The notes: a model not told the origin generated them from the sequence alone. A DNA stretch of 64,000 bases from Strongylocentrotus droebachiensis (GCA_035222895.1 JAVYIG010000065.1:744001-808000); one strand, 5' to 3'. Numbered from the stretch's first letter, positions 39,350 through 51,521 are shown. Program-made: numbers and translations.

Positions 39350-42030
39350 TAGCTGGTTGCCAGGGGAACGTGAGAGGCAAAAGGGTCAGAAAGATGAGAA
39401 ATGATATTTTGTTTGGATGAATCATCTGGGAATATCGGGGAGTTTTATGTCTTTTTGCGGATGAAACGGAGCATTGTTTAGACCATCGCGCCACTGTGTA
39501 GACAAGATTTGTTTGTCTGACTGAGAATGACTTTGTTTTTTGTTGAGCCAATTTGTTATGACAATGCACTTCGCTCTATTTTCTTGTTTATGCGGGGTAG
39601 TTTCGAATGTGGGATGGATGGTGTGAAAATCGAGATTCATTTCATACCATGGCGTAGCCAGCATATGTTTCATTAGGAGGGGGGCATGCAGCCTAGTCCT
39701 ATATGCCGGAGAAATTGCCAATAGAATGTTAAAGAGAAAGGATGATTTCTGGCAAAGGTAAACAGTACAATAATTTATAATCTTTCTCAACCTTTTTCAC
39801 TCATAATTATGTAAAAGTTTATCACTTGTTACTTGTAGAGATAATCCCGATGGCAGCTATCATACAGCTAAACTGGGATGTCCGTGCAACGTGCTGGCAT
39901 AGTGACAGTGCATGAAGTAATTCAAAACAGTGAATGATGTCTATTATTTACAATAAAACGGTGGACGTGCAAGTAAAAACCGAGACGTGGAGTCTACAGT
40001 AGCTTGTCACCTGAAAATTGTTTTCTTGAAATGCATTCACAGTCCAAATATGACCAGAGAAATTGTTGATCTGTGGACCACGATTAATTACACAAACATG
40101 AATGTGTGTAGTTTGATATGCGAATAATATCTGTGTGCAATTTAATTTTCTGTCGCTGCAAGGGATTGAGACAATTTCTAATCATTTTTCGTGAAGAAAA
40201 ATCTCAAAATACAAACTTATCCTTATGCGCTACATAATGAACTTTTTTCTTAACTCCTTGACAGTTTATTTTAGAATTCCATTGCATGATAAGTTATCAA
40301 CTTTATCGCTTAATCGACAGCATGTTAAAGGTGCCGAAAAGTTTTTGATATTCATTTTGCGGGGGGGGGGGGGTGTACCCCTTTGCTCCGCTACGTCAAT
40401 ACAAATGATCTCATCAAAGAAGTGGGAGTGAGAACCAAACAAAATGGACTGTTTACCAACTAAACAGTGACGAAAACAAGAAATTCAGACATAGATGACA
40501 AGCAATGGATATGACTTTCAATATCTAACAAAAACTGTCAACACCACGACAACACTCAGCAAATCTTTAATAGGCAATTTGCCAACATTGTGTGCGTACA
40601 ACCCACACGTCAAGTCGCAAGTGCAAACGGTACTCTACAAGTAAAACCAAACCTAGGTATATTAGTATGCGACCAAGGAGTTACTATGTACCTCCTTGAT
40701 GTGACTCAAGACAGTAATCGGGTTCAAAGACCCTTGCTTTATTTACTTTCGATGTTGTACATAGATCCCCAACGACCACATACATCAAACAGAGTGCAAA
40801 TCCATAATAATGTGGAAAATGCGACAATGAAATATTTCAGTCAAAGTTATTCAGAAAGGGTTTACGCTTAGGACTATATCCAAAGAAAACAATGCATGAT
40901 TAAATTTATAATGACGATGTGTTGCCCATAAATGTTGGTAAACAGTAAAACATCAAATCGGAGTTTCCATTCAAAACATGAATACAATCAAAGATAATTA
41001 TTAACAAAAAAAGAAAAGAAAAATGAGGACGATTCATCGGTCTGACAATTCTACAATGATGTAGCGAGATCAATCTCCGTCTCTGGTTTCGATGTCTCGC
41101 CTTTGTTTAGACTTCGAGACCTCTAATGCTGAATGAGTGTATTCAGGAGTTTTTTCACCTGGTCTGGGGTCTCGGACCCCAAATCTCGACCCATTTCTGG
41201 ATTCTACCACAACTACCCCTGCGCTGCTTACACATGAAATGCTACCAACCACGGACACTGCCCCTACGACAGATACAATCCCGGAGAACTATCACCGGAC
41301 AACAACCCCTAAGAGCAATTATTGCCCCACTCCCTTTTATAGAACAATGAAACCGGGAAACTGCCCCTCAAACATTTACCCCCAGGTACTTATCCGAGGC
41401 GTGACTGTGACCTAAAGAGTAGTATGCCAGGCGGGGTTTCGTCGTAAGTTAGTTGTCGGGGCGATCCTTTTCTATGCGAATAGTTGTATGAGTGATAAGC
41501 CTTATGGATATACATGTAGTAGTAGTAGTTCAATATTTCTTCGCTTCCGACAGCGTAGCGTTCTGACATCGTCCTAAATCGCACTATGCTCGATTTCTCT
41601 TACAGAATGTGGGAAATACGAATATGAATAGACGTGCCAGGTTTCATAAATTCAAGTGTCACAACTGACTCTAACCCCGAAGCTTTCATCAAAACCATGA
41701 TAGTCGAAGTCAGATTAGGTGAAAAGTGGTGGGCGTAAGGATACTTTTGTTTCACATTTTTTAAGGCTACGGCACGAAATAGTTCCGAATTGTGATAAAA
41801 CGGTTAGATAACTAAGACGGTCATTCATCACAAGTCATGATATACATGGATCTCTCTTTTAAAAATGGAACATGTAGGTATATAGCATTTTTAAAATCAA
41901 CTTTTGTAAACCTATTGAAAAGAAAAAAAAACATGGTACAGATCTAGAAAAAAAGTATTTGGAATACTCTTCAAACATCTATGTCTATGACATAATTATC
42001 TTTGTCTATACATATATGTCTTTGTCTTTG
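39350..42030. other. Intergenic segment
   Basis: Contains a hAT-like end CCATGGCGTAGCCAG at about 39647-39661 and a G13 tract at 40361-40373. The open frame at 40590-40871 matches nothing I recognise. No gene called. Confidence 0.3.
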
Positions 42031-42035
42031 TCGAA

Positions 42036-42265
42036 TTGTTCACCTCGAGAGTTCAGAGATATTTCTGTAGTAGAATCTTTCAAAAGCAACCTTAAAACTA
42101 ATGTTTTCCAGTTTGCTTTAGTTGATATGATTTTTCTTATTTTTGTGTTATATTGTATTTTTGTACGAGTATTCTTATGTGTTTCCATGTTTTGCACTGG
42201 TGCGCCTTGAGCATTTAATTTTTAAGTGGATTTGGCGCCTGATTAATCCTATATATTATTATTAT
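42036..42265 (+). mobile_element. 3' end of a 5'-truncated LINE
   Basis: A short open stretch gives PREFRDISVVESFKSNLKTN then VFQ. This resembles the extreme C-terminus of L2/CR1-like reverse transcriptase ORFs, where a FKxxLKTxLF motif precedes the stop. It is followed by a T-rich 3' UTR with GCGCCTTGAGC (42202) and TGGATTTGGCGCC (about 42227), words typical of animal retroelement 3' ends, and a TATTATTATT tail. No reverse-transcriptase core is left. Confidence 0.45.
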
Positions 42266-42280
42266 CAATTTATTATATAT

Positions 42281-42327
42281 CTCTCTCTCTCTGTCTGTAT
42301 CTCTCTCTCTCTCTCTCTCTCTCTATC
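42281..42327. repeat. (CT)n microsatellite
   Basis: CT repeat with one CTGT interruption. Confidence 0.85.
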
Positions 42328-42484
42328 TCCACCCACTTCAATCTACATAACATCGACATTGATTGGTCATTGTGTTGGTATGCCAACCCAACACCTTACA
42401 ACACAAATCTAATTTCTACAAATTTCTTTCTTGCTTTCGCGCTCACTATCAACACCGATTAAAGAGAATAGAGTTAATAGTTGT

Positions 42485-42670
42485 ATTCCTTGGAAACTTA
42501 CGGGCGGTGAAATCAGGTCATCATCGAGCGGTGGCGCGGCGCTTAGCCGGAAGAGAATGGGGCGCAAATCGGTTTAACTGCTCGCCTGCAGCGAATATAG
42601 GTGTCTTGCCGAGAGAAAGCATTCCGGCGGAACTTGTCCACTGCACCCGCGTTCACACCGTGAGTATGAC
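42485..42670. other. GC-rich island with splice-like edges
   Basis: A CpG-rich block in AT-rich DNA. On + there is an acceptor-like CTCGCCTGCAG (about 42581-42591) and a donor-like ACCGTGAGTATG (about 42657-42668). On - there is a donor-like CCCGTAAGTT at the left edge. Frames are open across it on both strands, but I do not recognise the product. Possible exon, promoter or repeat. Confidence 0.2.
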
Positions 42671-43198
42671 GATTAAAATCTGGTATATGAGAGAAAATGG
42701 GAAGAATACAGAAATTTAATGAAGAAGGAAACAAAAATGGGTCATTTTCTGTTCGATCATACATTGGATTTTCGGCCAACTTGATATATTTGGTCTAACA
42801 ATCTCACCCCTCCCTTTTTCATGATAGTCTAGCGATGTATACCACATACACATTGTGATGACAAAGACTGTGGTATTTGGTGTGTCATGATTAACTTAGA
42901 AATTAGAAAAGTAAAACTAGGCCTATTCCTACGAAAAAAATAGGAACCGAATCACTTTATGAATCCGTTACATGATCAAACATTAAACATGCACCTCAGG
43001 CTCATGTTGCCATGGTATCTTACCTCCATCTTATAAAACGGGAGATGAGAGGGGAGCAGGATTTATTGAGAGGGGGTGGTGCACGTCAAAACTTCAATGT
43101 TAACGACATATACTGGTTAAAACCAACTCCTCAAAACAAGAAAGAAGTGGGGAATGTGAAAATGGAGATTGTACACATCGCGCTTGTCTCAATACAGT

Positions 43199-43565
43199 GA
43201 TGATGGGGATGGTGATGATGACGATGATACATGATTCGGAATAATTAGTATTCAAGATTAAAAATTATTCCCGTATAAATATACCGGTAATATAATAAAA
43301 TATTTCCAAGGAGTGGAGATGGTGCACGTCATATTCGGTTCTGATAATTCATGATAAGGATGACGATTGTGATGATAATGATGTTGATTATGATGTTGTT
43401 GTTGTTGATGATGATGGAGATGAAAAAGTTATTGATAACGATGACGATGATGGTGGCCATTTTGTTGACGATATTGATGATGCTGACGATGAAATTATTG
43501 TTCATATAGTGATCGCGATGACGATGATGGTGGTGATGACGATGTTGAGGATGATGGCGATGATG
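43199..43565. repeat. GAT-rich trinucleotide region
   Basis: Imperfect (GAT)n blocks at 43199-43230 and 43360-43565, mixed with GTT and GAC. His- and Ile-rich frames across it are spurious. Confidence 0.8.
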
Positions 43566-43862
43566 CACTCCTTGAAGCATTCAGTGTGTTATGCCTGATG
43601 ACAGGACACACAAGGGCTATAAACAGAAGAAGATTTTTGTAAGGGATAAGAAATATTACTTATCTGGGAGGGTTAAATGATAATGGCAGCGTGACCTCTT
43701 AAATCGGTGTATTATTTTCCTATATTAAACAGACTTTGACAAAAAGTCCACAATATTAGCAAGCTAAAAATGCATAGCCAATCATACCTGTCAGCAAGTT
43801 TAGCGGATAGCACATTTTTAATTATATTTACATTACTGCATTTTCCTTCCATGGGTCCTATG

Positions 43863-44171
43863 CAGGCGAGTACACAGGGGGGGGGGGGGTGTTGGGGGGT
43901 TAACCCCCCCCCCCCCCTTTGGTATTTTTTTTTGTGTAAACCCCCCCCATAACCCCCCTAAACCCCCCCCTTTGGATTTTTTTTTTTTTTAAATAAATAA
44001 ATAAAAAAAAAAATATTCCCATGGCTGACCTAAAAAAGGTGACCTTACCCCCCCCCCCCCCCCCGCTTATTCAGCGGCTGGCTGAGTCGTTGCGAAATTT
44101 TCGGCCCGATTTATAAATGTTAAACCCCCCCCCCCCCCCCCCCCCTTGAAACAATCCTGTGTACGCGCCTG
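43863..44171. mobile_element. hAT-like MITE with perfect 8-bp target duplication
   Basis: The ends are CAGGCGAGTACACAGG on the left and, read inward from the right, CAGGCGCGTACACAGG. They are flanked by identical 8-bp direct repeats GTCCTATG at 43855-43862 and 44172-44179. An 8-bp duplication with CAGG-type ends is the hAT signature. The 309-bp interior is dominated by G, C, A and T homopolymers, including C21 at 44125-44145, and has no coding capacity. Confidence 0.82.
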
Positions 44172-44179
44172 GTCCTATG

Positions 44180-45100
44180 TGATGGTATTTTGTGGGGATA
44201 AACTGCCGCAGTTAAAGCCTGAAAACTGGTTCTGACTTCAGCTCCGCTATTGAATGCGAACACATCGGTATTACTCACACAGAACATAATTGATGGGGCT
44301 ATTACCTGGTTAGCCTGTTGGTAGCCTTCATTAACCGTGTAACCCGCGTTACGATTCATTAAGATCAATCAGACGCACTCAATCGCAGCTAGAGAGAGCC
44401 GTGGAGTCATTTACACACGGGAGTAGCGTCTCCAGACCATAGGGCATAGACTGGGGGTATGCCCCCTATTTTGGCACACTCGAAAAAATATAAAACAGAA
44501 AAACTCGACCTTTGTATATTTTCAGTACCAGTGGGCGCCTCAGAATTCACTTAATATGACTTAATTTTTCTCCTTTAATGTTGGCAGAGAATGCCTTGGA
44601 TAGCTTCACGTCGGCTGGGACGCCTACGTATAAATTTTGCCCCCCCCCCTCCCGCCTCAATAGATTTATGAATATACCACTAAACGGAACAGTATAACAG
44701 TTCAATTCGATAACGTCGCTGAGATCTCGGTATGGTAGCAAATCAAAAGGTGCCGAAATGTGCTGCGATTTTTCGGCCGATCATTTTAAAGACGATGTTA
44801 GGTTTCAAACGGAATCTTGGAGCACGAACATAATGAAAGTTGGGTGTTTTTCATAGTTCTCATTTTGCATGTTAAAGGACATTGTTTGATGTCCTTATTG
44901 CGACCGAATTTTGAATTGCGACAACTCGTTCTAAAGCCACATAGTGTCACACAAGTAGGTCAACTGAAAATGGCAGGATGAACTTAGATTAACGAAAGTT
45001 ATCATTACAGATGACATCCACAATTGAAAAAGGGAAAAGGGCGTTATTTGTACATTAATTCTCAAAATACCATTTCACTCGCCGCTCGACGTGTACTGAA
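44180..45100. other. Intergenic segment
   Basis: Contains another C-tract-bearing repeat fragment near 44430-44660 (GGGGGTATGCCCCC and a C run at about 44640). No gene. Confidence 0.3.
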
Positions 45101-45106
45101 ACTTAA

Positions 45107-45487
45107 AGGGATCGTTTAACAATATTAAGTCTGAGATACACGGTCCTACATGTTACCATTGTCTGTGATATGGTGTAATATTGAAGCCCTAACAAAAAAT
45201 CGCGCTTCAAAATGATCAAGAAGTGCCTTAAAAAAAGTAAAAATCTTTGAGTGACCGGTTTTACCATACTCCTTTTCCCCAATAGACTGTAGTGTTATGA
45301 AAACCGTTCGGCGAACGGTTTTCAAAATTTGTAATTCCAATCATTAATATTTTGATAATCAGACAGGCGATCGGCTTGTAAAAGTCATGGAGTTCCTGAC
45401 TGACCTAAAGGTTTATAATTATCATTGCAGCATGAGCTAAATCAAGGATGATTTCTAAAGGATCTAAGACAAAGTTACCGGATCCCT
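45107..45487. mobile_element. TTAA-flanked MITE with central palindrome
   Basis: TTAA at 45103-45106 and 45488-45491 bounds an element whose ends both read AGGGATC inward. A perfect 13-bp-arm palindrome (TGAAAACCGTTCG, one base, reverse complement) at 45298-45324 sits near its centre. Non-autonomous. Confidence 0.5.
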
Positions 45488-45699
45488 TTAAAATAATGAA
45501 TGAAACGAATTATAGGTGTATAAAATTATTTGAAAACCATCCCCCCTGTTCCTCCCATGTTCCCCAAAGCAAAACGTTTCGTATTACTAATCAAATACGA
45601 CACATCCCTTTCGTATAGTTCATTACCTGTACTATTACATTTAATTAAATCAAATTATTCTCTACCTTCGTCAAAGCATTGCCCCCTCCCTTTTCTAAT

Positions 45700-45870
45700 G
45701 GCTTACGGCAGGCGACAACACCTGAACGCGCGCGTGTATCGGTCGGTGTATATCGTTTTAATTTGTTTTCCTTCTCCGTCCGTTGGCAGGCGCGCGTTTG
45801 TTGCTTCAACTGTGTTTATGCATTCGGCAGGCGAAGGCTTTCTTTGCGCAGTCGCTCTTTTTAGAACGCA
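45700..45870. other. CpG-rich patch with three GGCAGGCG words
   Basis: GGCAGGCG occurs at about 45709, 45786 and 45827 in a GCGCGC-rich patch. No recognisable protein; could be a repeat remnant or a small CpG island. Confidence 0.25.
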
Positions 45871-46263
45871 ATAATAAATCCGTCATTGGACTTTCTTTGG
45901 CGAGCATAACGCGATAGGAATGGAAAATGTTTCAGATTAAAAATTAAAGATTATGGGGTAGAAAAGATCAAACTAACTCTTCTAAAAAGACGTTTTTAAT
46001 ATATCATGGGTAATAAAACCATTTAATAATCTAAGATTATCCGATTTTAATTTTAGTAAATAGAAATTGAGATGATAATTATTTTCTAATTAAGCAAAAT
46101 TTCATAAAAACAAAAACAAAATCAAGTGAACAGTTTAATAATTTGACTGGTGTATCGGCTTTACAAAATGATGATGTTTTCTCGGTAATTTTTTCTTATC
46201 AACGTTGAAGTTTGTTTGTTACATGCGTGCTTCTACTCCTTCTAGAATATCCAAAGACCAGTA

Positions 46264-46475
46264 CACTCTAAAAACTGAAATGTTAAATCACCATTTAAAA
46301 GGGCCGAGGAGTGACCACTCTTTCAAAATGGTAGATTAACACTTTGAACGTGCTGGATCCAACACTATAAAGGTTGAATCTAGCAGGTTCAAAGAAACAA
46401 TCCGAAAACATTTTGAAAGAGTGGTCACTCCTCGGCCCTTTTAAATTGACATTTAACATTTCAGTTTTTTAGAGG
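46264..46475. mobile_element. TA-flanked fold-back MITE, 212 bp
   Basis: The ends CACTCTAAAAACTGAAATG and, from the right, CCTCTAAAAAACTGAAATG extend into long arms sharing GGGCCGAGGAGTGACCACTC and TTTGAAC-type inner blocks. Almost the whole element folds back. TA lies on each side (46262-46263, 46476-46477), as for Tc1/mariner-type insertions. Confidence 0.72.
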
Positions 46476-46479
46476 TATC

Positions 46480-47198
46480 ACTATGCATGTGGCATTTCGA
46501 CTATTTTATCATGAGGCTGAAAGCGATAATAGGAACGATTGAGGTGAAATATTTGGTGCAGTCATAATCCTCTTTGGCCCACATAATATATAATGAGTCT
46601 CTTACTTTTTATAATCTTCAAAAATCAATTGAGGAGCTACCATGAGTACGGAACAAGACCATGGTGTTCTAATTTATCTCTAATATATAGCAATTCCCAT
46701 TTTACAGTTAATGAGACAGTTTACCTATTCGGTTGGCATTTCAATAATCCGCATGACCTATTTCCAGTTATAATCGCCATTTCAAACGGAGCAAGCGATC
46801 AACTTGTAGCATACTTAAAGCGCCATTCCAAAATGAAATCTAGAGAAATCTATAGATTTGTAGCTCCTCTATCGAAGTGCGATCGAGGTCTGTGCACTCT
46901 GAAAGTGAATTGGTAACGTGCAATTATAAAGTAAAATGATGCACATTTCGAGATAAAAATGGGCATACGCTACAAACGATATTATTGATAGATTAACAAA
47001 TAATGTTTTTTAATCATATATTTTATACAGTTTCTTTATGAATAACCAATAATGTTGTATTGTTGTGCAGTAGCTATGACATGGTTTACCCCCCCCCCTT
47101 GAGTAACTAAACAAGATTTTAATTTAAAAAAAACATGCCCATATGTTAATTTTGAATATGGAAACGTGTAACATAGAGAGGACAATAAAGAAAAAGAC

Positions 47199-47244
<46 letters not shown>

Positions 47245-48200
47245 AGGATGGTTGATGTTACTCATGTGAAAGGTTGAGGTTGAGGAAATTACAAATAAAC
47301 GACATTATTAGGCAAAATTACTTGACTGCTCACTTATGAAGTGAAACAAACAAATCATCAGATCATTGTAAAATGAGAGACATGTTTTCTCTCGTCTATC
47401 ATTAATTAACCCCGGAACACTTCTGCTTTTCTAATGACATAATTAAAATGCTATAAATGGGACAACTATGTTTCTTGATATTCTCGTGTTGTCCATAGTT
47501 CCCCTCGATCTGACGCCGACGACGACCGAGCCAAGTCTTGAGCAAAAAGACAGAAAATCTTGTTTTGTTCTATACAGACGCGTTGGCGGGAAAATAAAAG
47601 CATGTGCCAAACAAAAATCATGAATTGCCTACACATTTGCGGAAGTGTTTAAGTCCAACCGTTTTATTTCCAAATCATAATTGATTTAACCTTTACGGCC
47701 GTTAATGGACTGAAATGCTATAGTATCATAGGTTTCTACTCAATAACAATGTAATCGTAATACTTGTATGGGGATATTGCTTTACAATACCATTCTGCTG
47801 CAACATATTTAATCGGTTATTCGGGTATTACAGTATTAAAGCTCCGGATATTGCGGTGATTACTTCGACATTATAAATTACGCAATTACGCGGATGGAAA
47901 TTTGGTCTATCAGCATAAAAATGTAGTTTACTTCCGAGTTAGTCCTTAAAAAGACTTAAGAAACAATGCTTGGCTCGAGACTGTATTGATTCTCCTACTT
48001 GAAATGTGATATCCATATATAGTATTACATCATTAAAAATTAGGAAGATAATTTCCTAGGAAAAATTAGGGGTAACATAATCCTCGCATTTCGTTCAAGA
48101 TTTTGATTTTGCTGTAAGTATTTTATAATGTAAAGACAAATTTGATTATTGGTCATGCGATTAGAAAATGCCTGGAATCAATTGAAAAATGTTTTGTATA
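46480..48200. other. Intergenic segment
   Basis: A GA run ending in a G tract lies at 47195-47243. The 107-codon frame at 46593-46916 resembles no known protein. No gene called. Confidence 0.3.
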
Positions 48201-48209
48201 ATGAATTAA

Positions 48210-48522
48210 AGCCCCTCTAAAGTGTTGGGAGCCCCGAAATTTCACTTAGATTGTATCATAATGTGAAAAAGGATGCAAAGATTTTCCCCCAAGAAATGTG
48301 TTTGAAGACAATAAAAGAAGACATAATTTAGGTTGTAAATTCTGTTGTACACAGATAACCTAAATTTTGTATTCTTTCATCAATATTCGACTTCAAACAC
48401 AATTTTTTTTTGAAAAATTTTACAGAAATGTGTCTGAAATGACACCCACTTTCACATTATGATACAATTTAAGTGAAATTTTGTCATCAATTTCGGGGGA
48501 CTGCCAACCCTTTAGAGGAGCT
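48210..48522. mobile_element. TTAA-flanked MITE, 313 bp
   Basis: TTAA at 48206-48209 and 48523-48526. The terminal arms of about 75 bp are diverged inverted copies, for example AGCCCCTCTAAAGTGTTGG left and AGCTCCTCTAAAGGGTTGG from the right, both reaching TGTATCATAATGTGAAA. No transposase. Confidence 0.72.
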
Positions 48523-48649
48523 TTAAGACCTTCAGACATTATACTGAAAGGTTTTGTAATGATCAAATTGAAAAGAAATTGGCTCAATCTTGCTGAAAGT
48601 CTGATTATCCAACTGGTCACTTCAACGTACGCTAAGAATATTGTTGAAA

Positions 48650-48774
48650 CCCCAGTCACGAGACCGACACCAGACCGACAAGAGACCGAACACAATTTTG
48701 TATTAACCCGTGAATGGCGAAAGGCCGTCGGTTTGAAGTCGTTGTAGGGTCGATTTGGCGATGTAATGAGGTAT
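48650..48774. mobile_element. Degraded CCTCAGTCACACC-family element
   Basis: The left end is CCCCAGTCACGAGACCGAC and the right end GGCGATGTAATGAGGTA, both diverged from the family ends. The interior has GACCGACACCAGACCGAC and shares GAATGGCGAA and GTCGGTTTG with the copy at 23182-23303. Confidence 0.5.
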
Positions 48775-49689
48775 GGCAGAGTTCATTACGAAACGTATGA
48801 AAGGGTTGATAAACTATAAGAGTCGACCATGAGAACAGGGAGGGGCAGAATAGCACCTTTCTACAGGTGGAGTCCATACCGGCGCCGCTGGATTAACCCC
48901 CTTTTCCGCTCCGCAGTTTGTTCTTTATCGGTTTCAGACAATGCAGATCAAGGAAGACACTTCATACGGTCGCATTTTAGGATACCCTTACGAGTGTGAA
49001 GTATTTTTAAATCTCTCATAATTAAAATGTATTCATATATTTCAAATTGTGATTACAAATTTCGTTGAAAAAGGACGGAAAGGGAATGGACGACTACCCC
49101 CGGACAACTGCCTCTAAAGACTACCATTAATAAGGCAAGTACGCAACCTTTAGAGCAATCCATTCCCGCATAACCACCCCTGATAAAATATCTTTAACTT
49201 GCGTGAATTAGTGGGGAGTCGCCCAGAAGTAGCTATCCGCAGTTAATAGTCATACGGGGTTATTTGCCCTATGCCTGGGGATGGTTGTCCGGGGTGATAT
49301 TTCAGGGGGTATTAGAATCGGGGGGGGGGGGGTCAAGAAACAACCAAAAACAATTATTAAACAAAGCAAAGAAACAAAACTTGAAATTACTATATTAAAA
49401 TAGTAATTGCACACATTTTTCGATGGAAATCAAGCACCGCCAATCTACCAATGTATCTTGCGATTAGTTTCCTCCTGAATTCCAACAAGCATAAAAGGTA
49501 ATCAAAACAAAAAATCGCACCCGTTACAGACAAGAGAAAACAAAAAAAAACACCCACGGTTCAATTTTATGAATGGGACTAGACATAGGATTTGAATAAA
49601 GATTACATCGCCAAATGCACGTTTTGAAATCTTGCCAAAAGATGCACGCATGATTCAGCCAAACTCAGGTATGAATTACCACCTCTAAT

Positions 49690-50750
49690 GCCTCAGTCAC
49701 ACCTTTGCGTATTGGGCTTGCGTATTGCTGCGCATTGCCCGAACGCAGACATAGGCAGTCATACCCAATAAAGCGCAATAAAACGTGCTCACTGCGTACT
49801 CAATACGCAGAATAGCGCAAAGGCCTGCGTTTGCCGCTCGCTAGTTTTAAAATTTTCTAAACTATCGCAAGCAAACGCAAGGTCAAATCACCTACGAGTG
49901 GATACGAGTGGCAACCAGTGAATGCGAGCAACAGCGAGTGGCTTAGCGCAAGTATACGCAACCATACGCACCTCTTTTTTTTGGAGCGCGTGTCACTGCC
50001 TATAGCTGCGTTCCCTGCACGATTTACCTCGCCAGAGCTCGTTGTCGTTCGCGTATTGTTGCGCTGTTGCTCGCCTACCACTCGCAGCAGCAAGAACTGT
50101 TGCAATTGCCGCTCGCTACGCTGCGAGTCTAGCTCGTACGCCGTTCGCTTTAGCTCTCGATCTCTCACTGCGAATAGTTGCCTAGCACCGACCATCGTCG
50201 CTGCGCTGCATAACGTTTATAAATAAACATCATTCGCCTCTGCTTCTTCCAGCTGGACCAAAAGCAGGGCCATTTTTGTCATTAGATTGATTTTTTTTTG
50301 TAGATATAGACTCGTCAGAAGCCCGCAAAATGACTTTTATATACACCGTCGCAGCCCAAGCGAGCTGGTACGCTGTTGAGCGAGCTGGTCCACAGCAGTA
50401 CGCACAACAGACGAGCTAAAGCGAGCGAACACGCAGTGAGACGCAACGAGACGTGCTGGTGCGAGCGGCTAGCGAGCAGCACACAAGCAAAGAACCAGTT
50501 ACATACGCAATGTGGCGAGCAAACTGCGTATTGAATCGTACTGCTATGAGCAACAGCGAGCTATAGCGTGGTCATAGGCAACCGTAGGCAGTCTTAGTAC
50601 GAGTGGCATACGAGCTACCTACGAGCTAGATACGCAATAGTGTGACTGCTACCTTCAAATTTGCCGCGTATTGCTGGGAACGGCTGCGTATTAATATACC
50701 CCGCACAGCGCAGCAATACGCAACATCATACGCAAAGGTGTGACTGAGGC
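49690..50750. mobile_element. 1.06-kb fold-back element with CCTCAGTCACACC ends
   Basis: The inverted ends GCCTCAGTCACACCTTTGCG extend about 45 bp with TTGCGTATTGCTGCGC. The interior is built almost entirely of short words (TACGCA/TGCGTA, ACGAGT, GCGAGC, TACGAGCT) in both orientations and is clearly GC-richer than the surroundings. No transposase. The 112- and 102-codon frames inside come from these words and are not genes. Confidence 0.68.
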
Positions 50751-50792
50751 ATAAAGTAGCGTACTGACGGCAATCATCTACAGAGTCAATCC

Positions 50793-51022
50793 CCCTGTCC
50801 ACACACAACATTTTCCGTCATTAGTCATGATTAGCTATACCGTTTCGCGATAGTGATACCGTTTCGCGATAGTTTTACGATGCAAATTGTAGGTGTGGAC
50901 GCTCACTAACGATACGTCGTAAAACGAAACTAGTCTAACGAAACGCAGGTTTGGGCATCGTTTCGAACTGAAACTCGATAAAGAATCACGCCTAATCACG
51001 GAAATGTTGTGTGTGGACAGGG
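50793..51022. mobile_element. Inverted-repeat element with CCCTGTCCACACACAACA ends
   Basis: Left CCCTGTCCACACACAACA then TTTTCCGT, and its near-exact reverse complement at 50998-51022. The interior has two direct copies of ATACCGTTTCGCGATAGT. A related fragment with TGTGTGTGGACAC follows at about 51165-51262, so this is a local cluster of one family. Confidence 0.6.
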
Positions 51023-51521
51023 AGAGTGTAACTAGTGCAACTAACTGGGCGGGGCTTAACGTGACCTCGAGCGAAAGGAGACCAGACTGTAGAGTTTCAG
51101 GATTACTTTCTTCTGTTTATGGACATCCTTGAATTTATACGATGATTATTTATATGACGTTTCTTGTGTGTGGACACTTTGAAATTTAGACTATGATTCT
51201 TTATACGACGTTTCGTTATAGAGTTTCGGGATAAATTGTTTTGTGTGTGGACACGCTGATGGTCTATCCTATTCGTTACCATGGATGATTTATTAGCAGG
51301 GTTGATTCAAGATTCTTGATGTGATCATAAAATGATATCAAGAATCAAACTGTAAGATATGCTTTAAGCAGTAAAAATTTTAAAGATAGATCTATGCATG
51401 AATCAAGCACTTTCAGCTTTTAACCGAACAAGCATTAAATGTACATTTGTATATTGGTATTCATATGACCTTGGAAGTCTTGAAGATGTATCTATAGGCC
51501 TTTATGTATCTCGATTCCTTA

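Noticed and set aside
46593-46916. 107-codon + frame
   Set aside because: No domain or composition typical of real protein, no splice or promoter context.
49857-50226. 112- and 102-codon frames on opposite strands
   Set aside because: Both lie wholly inside the fold-back element with repeated words.
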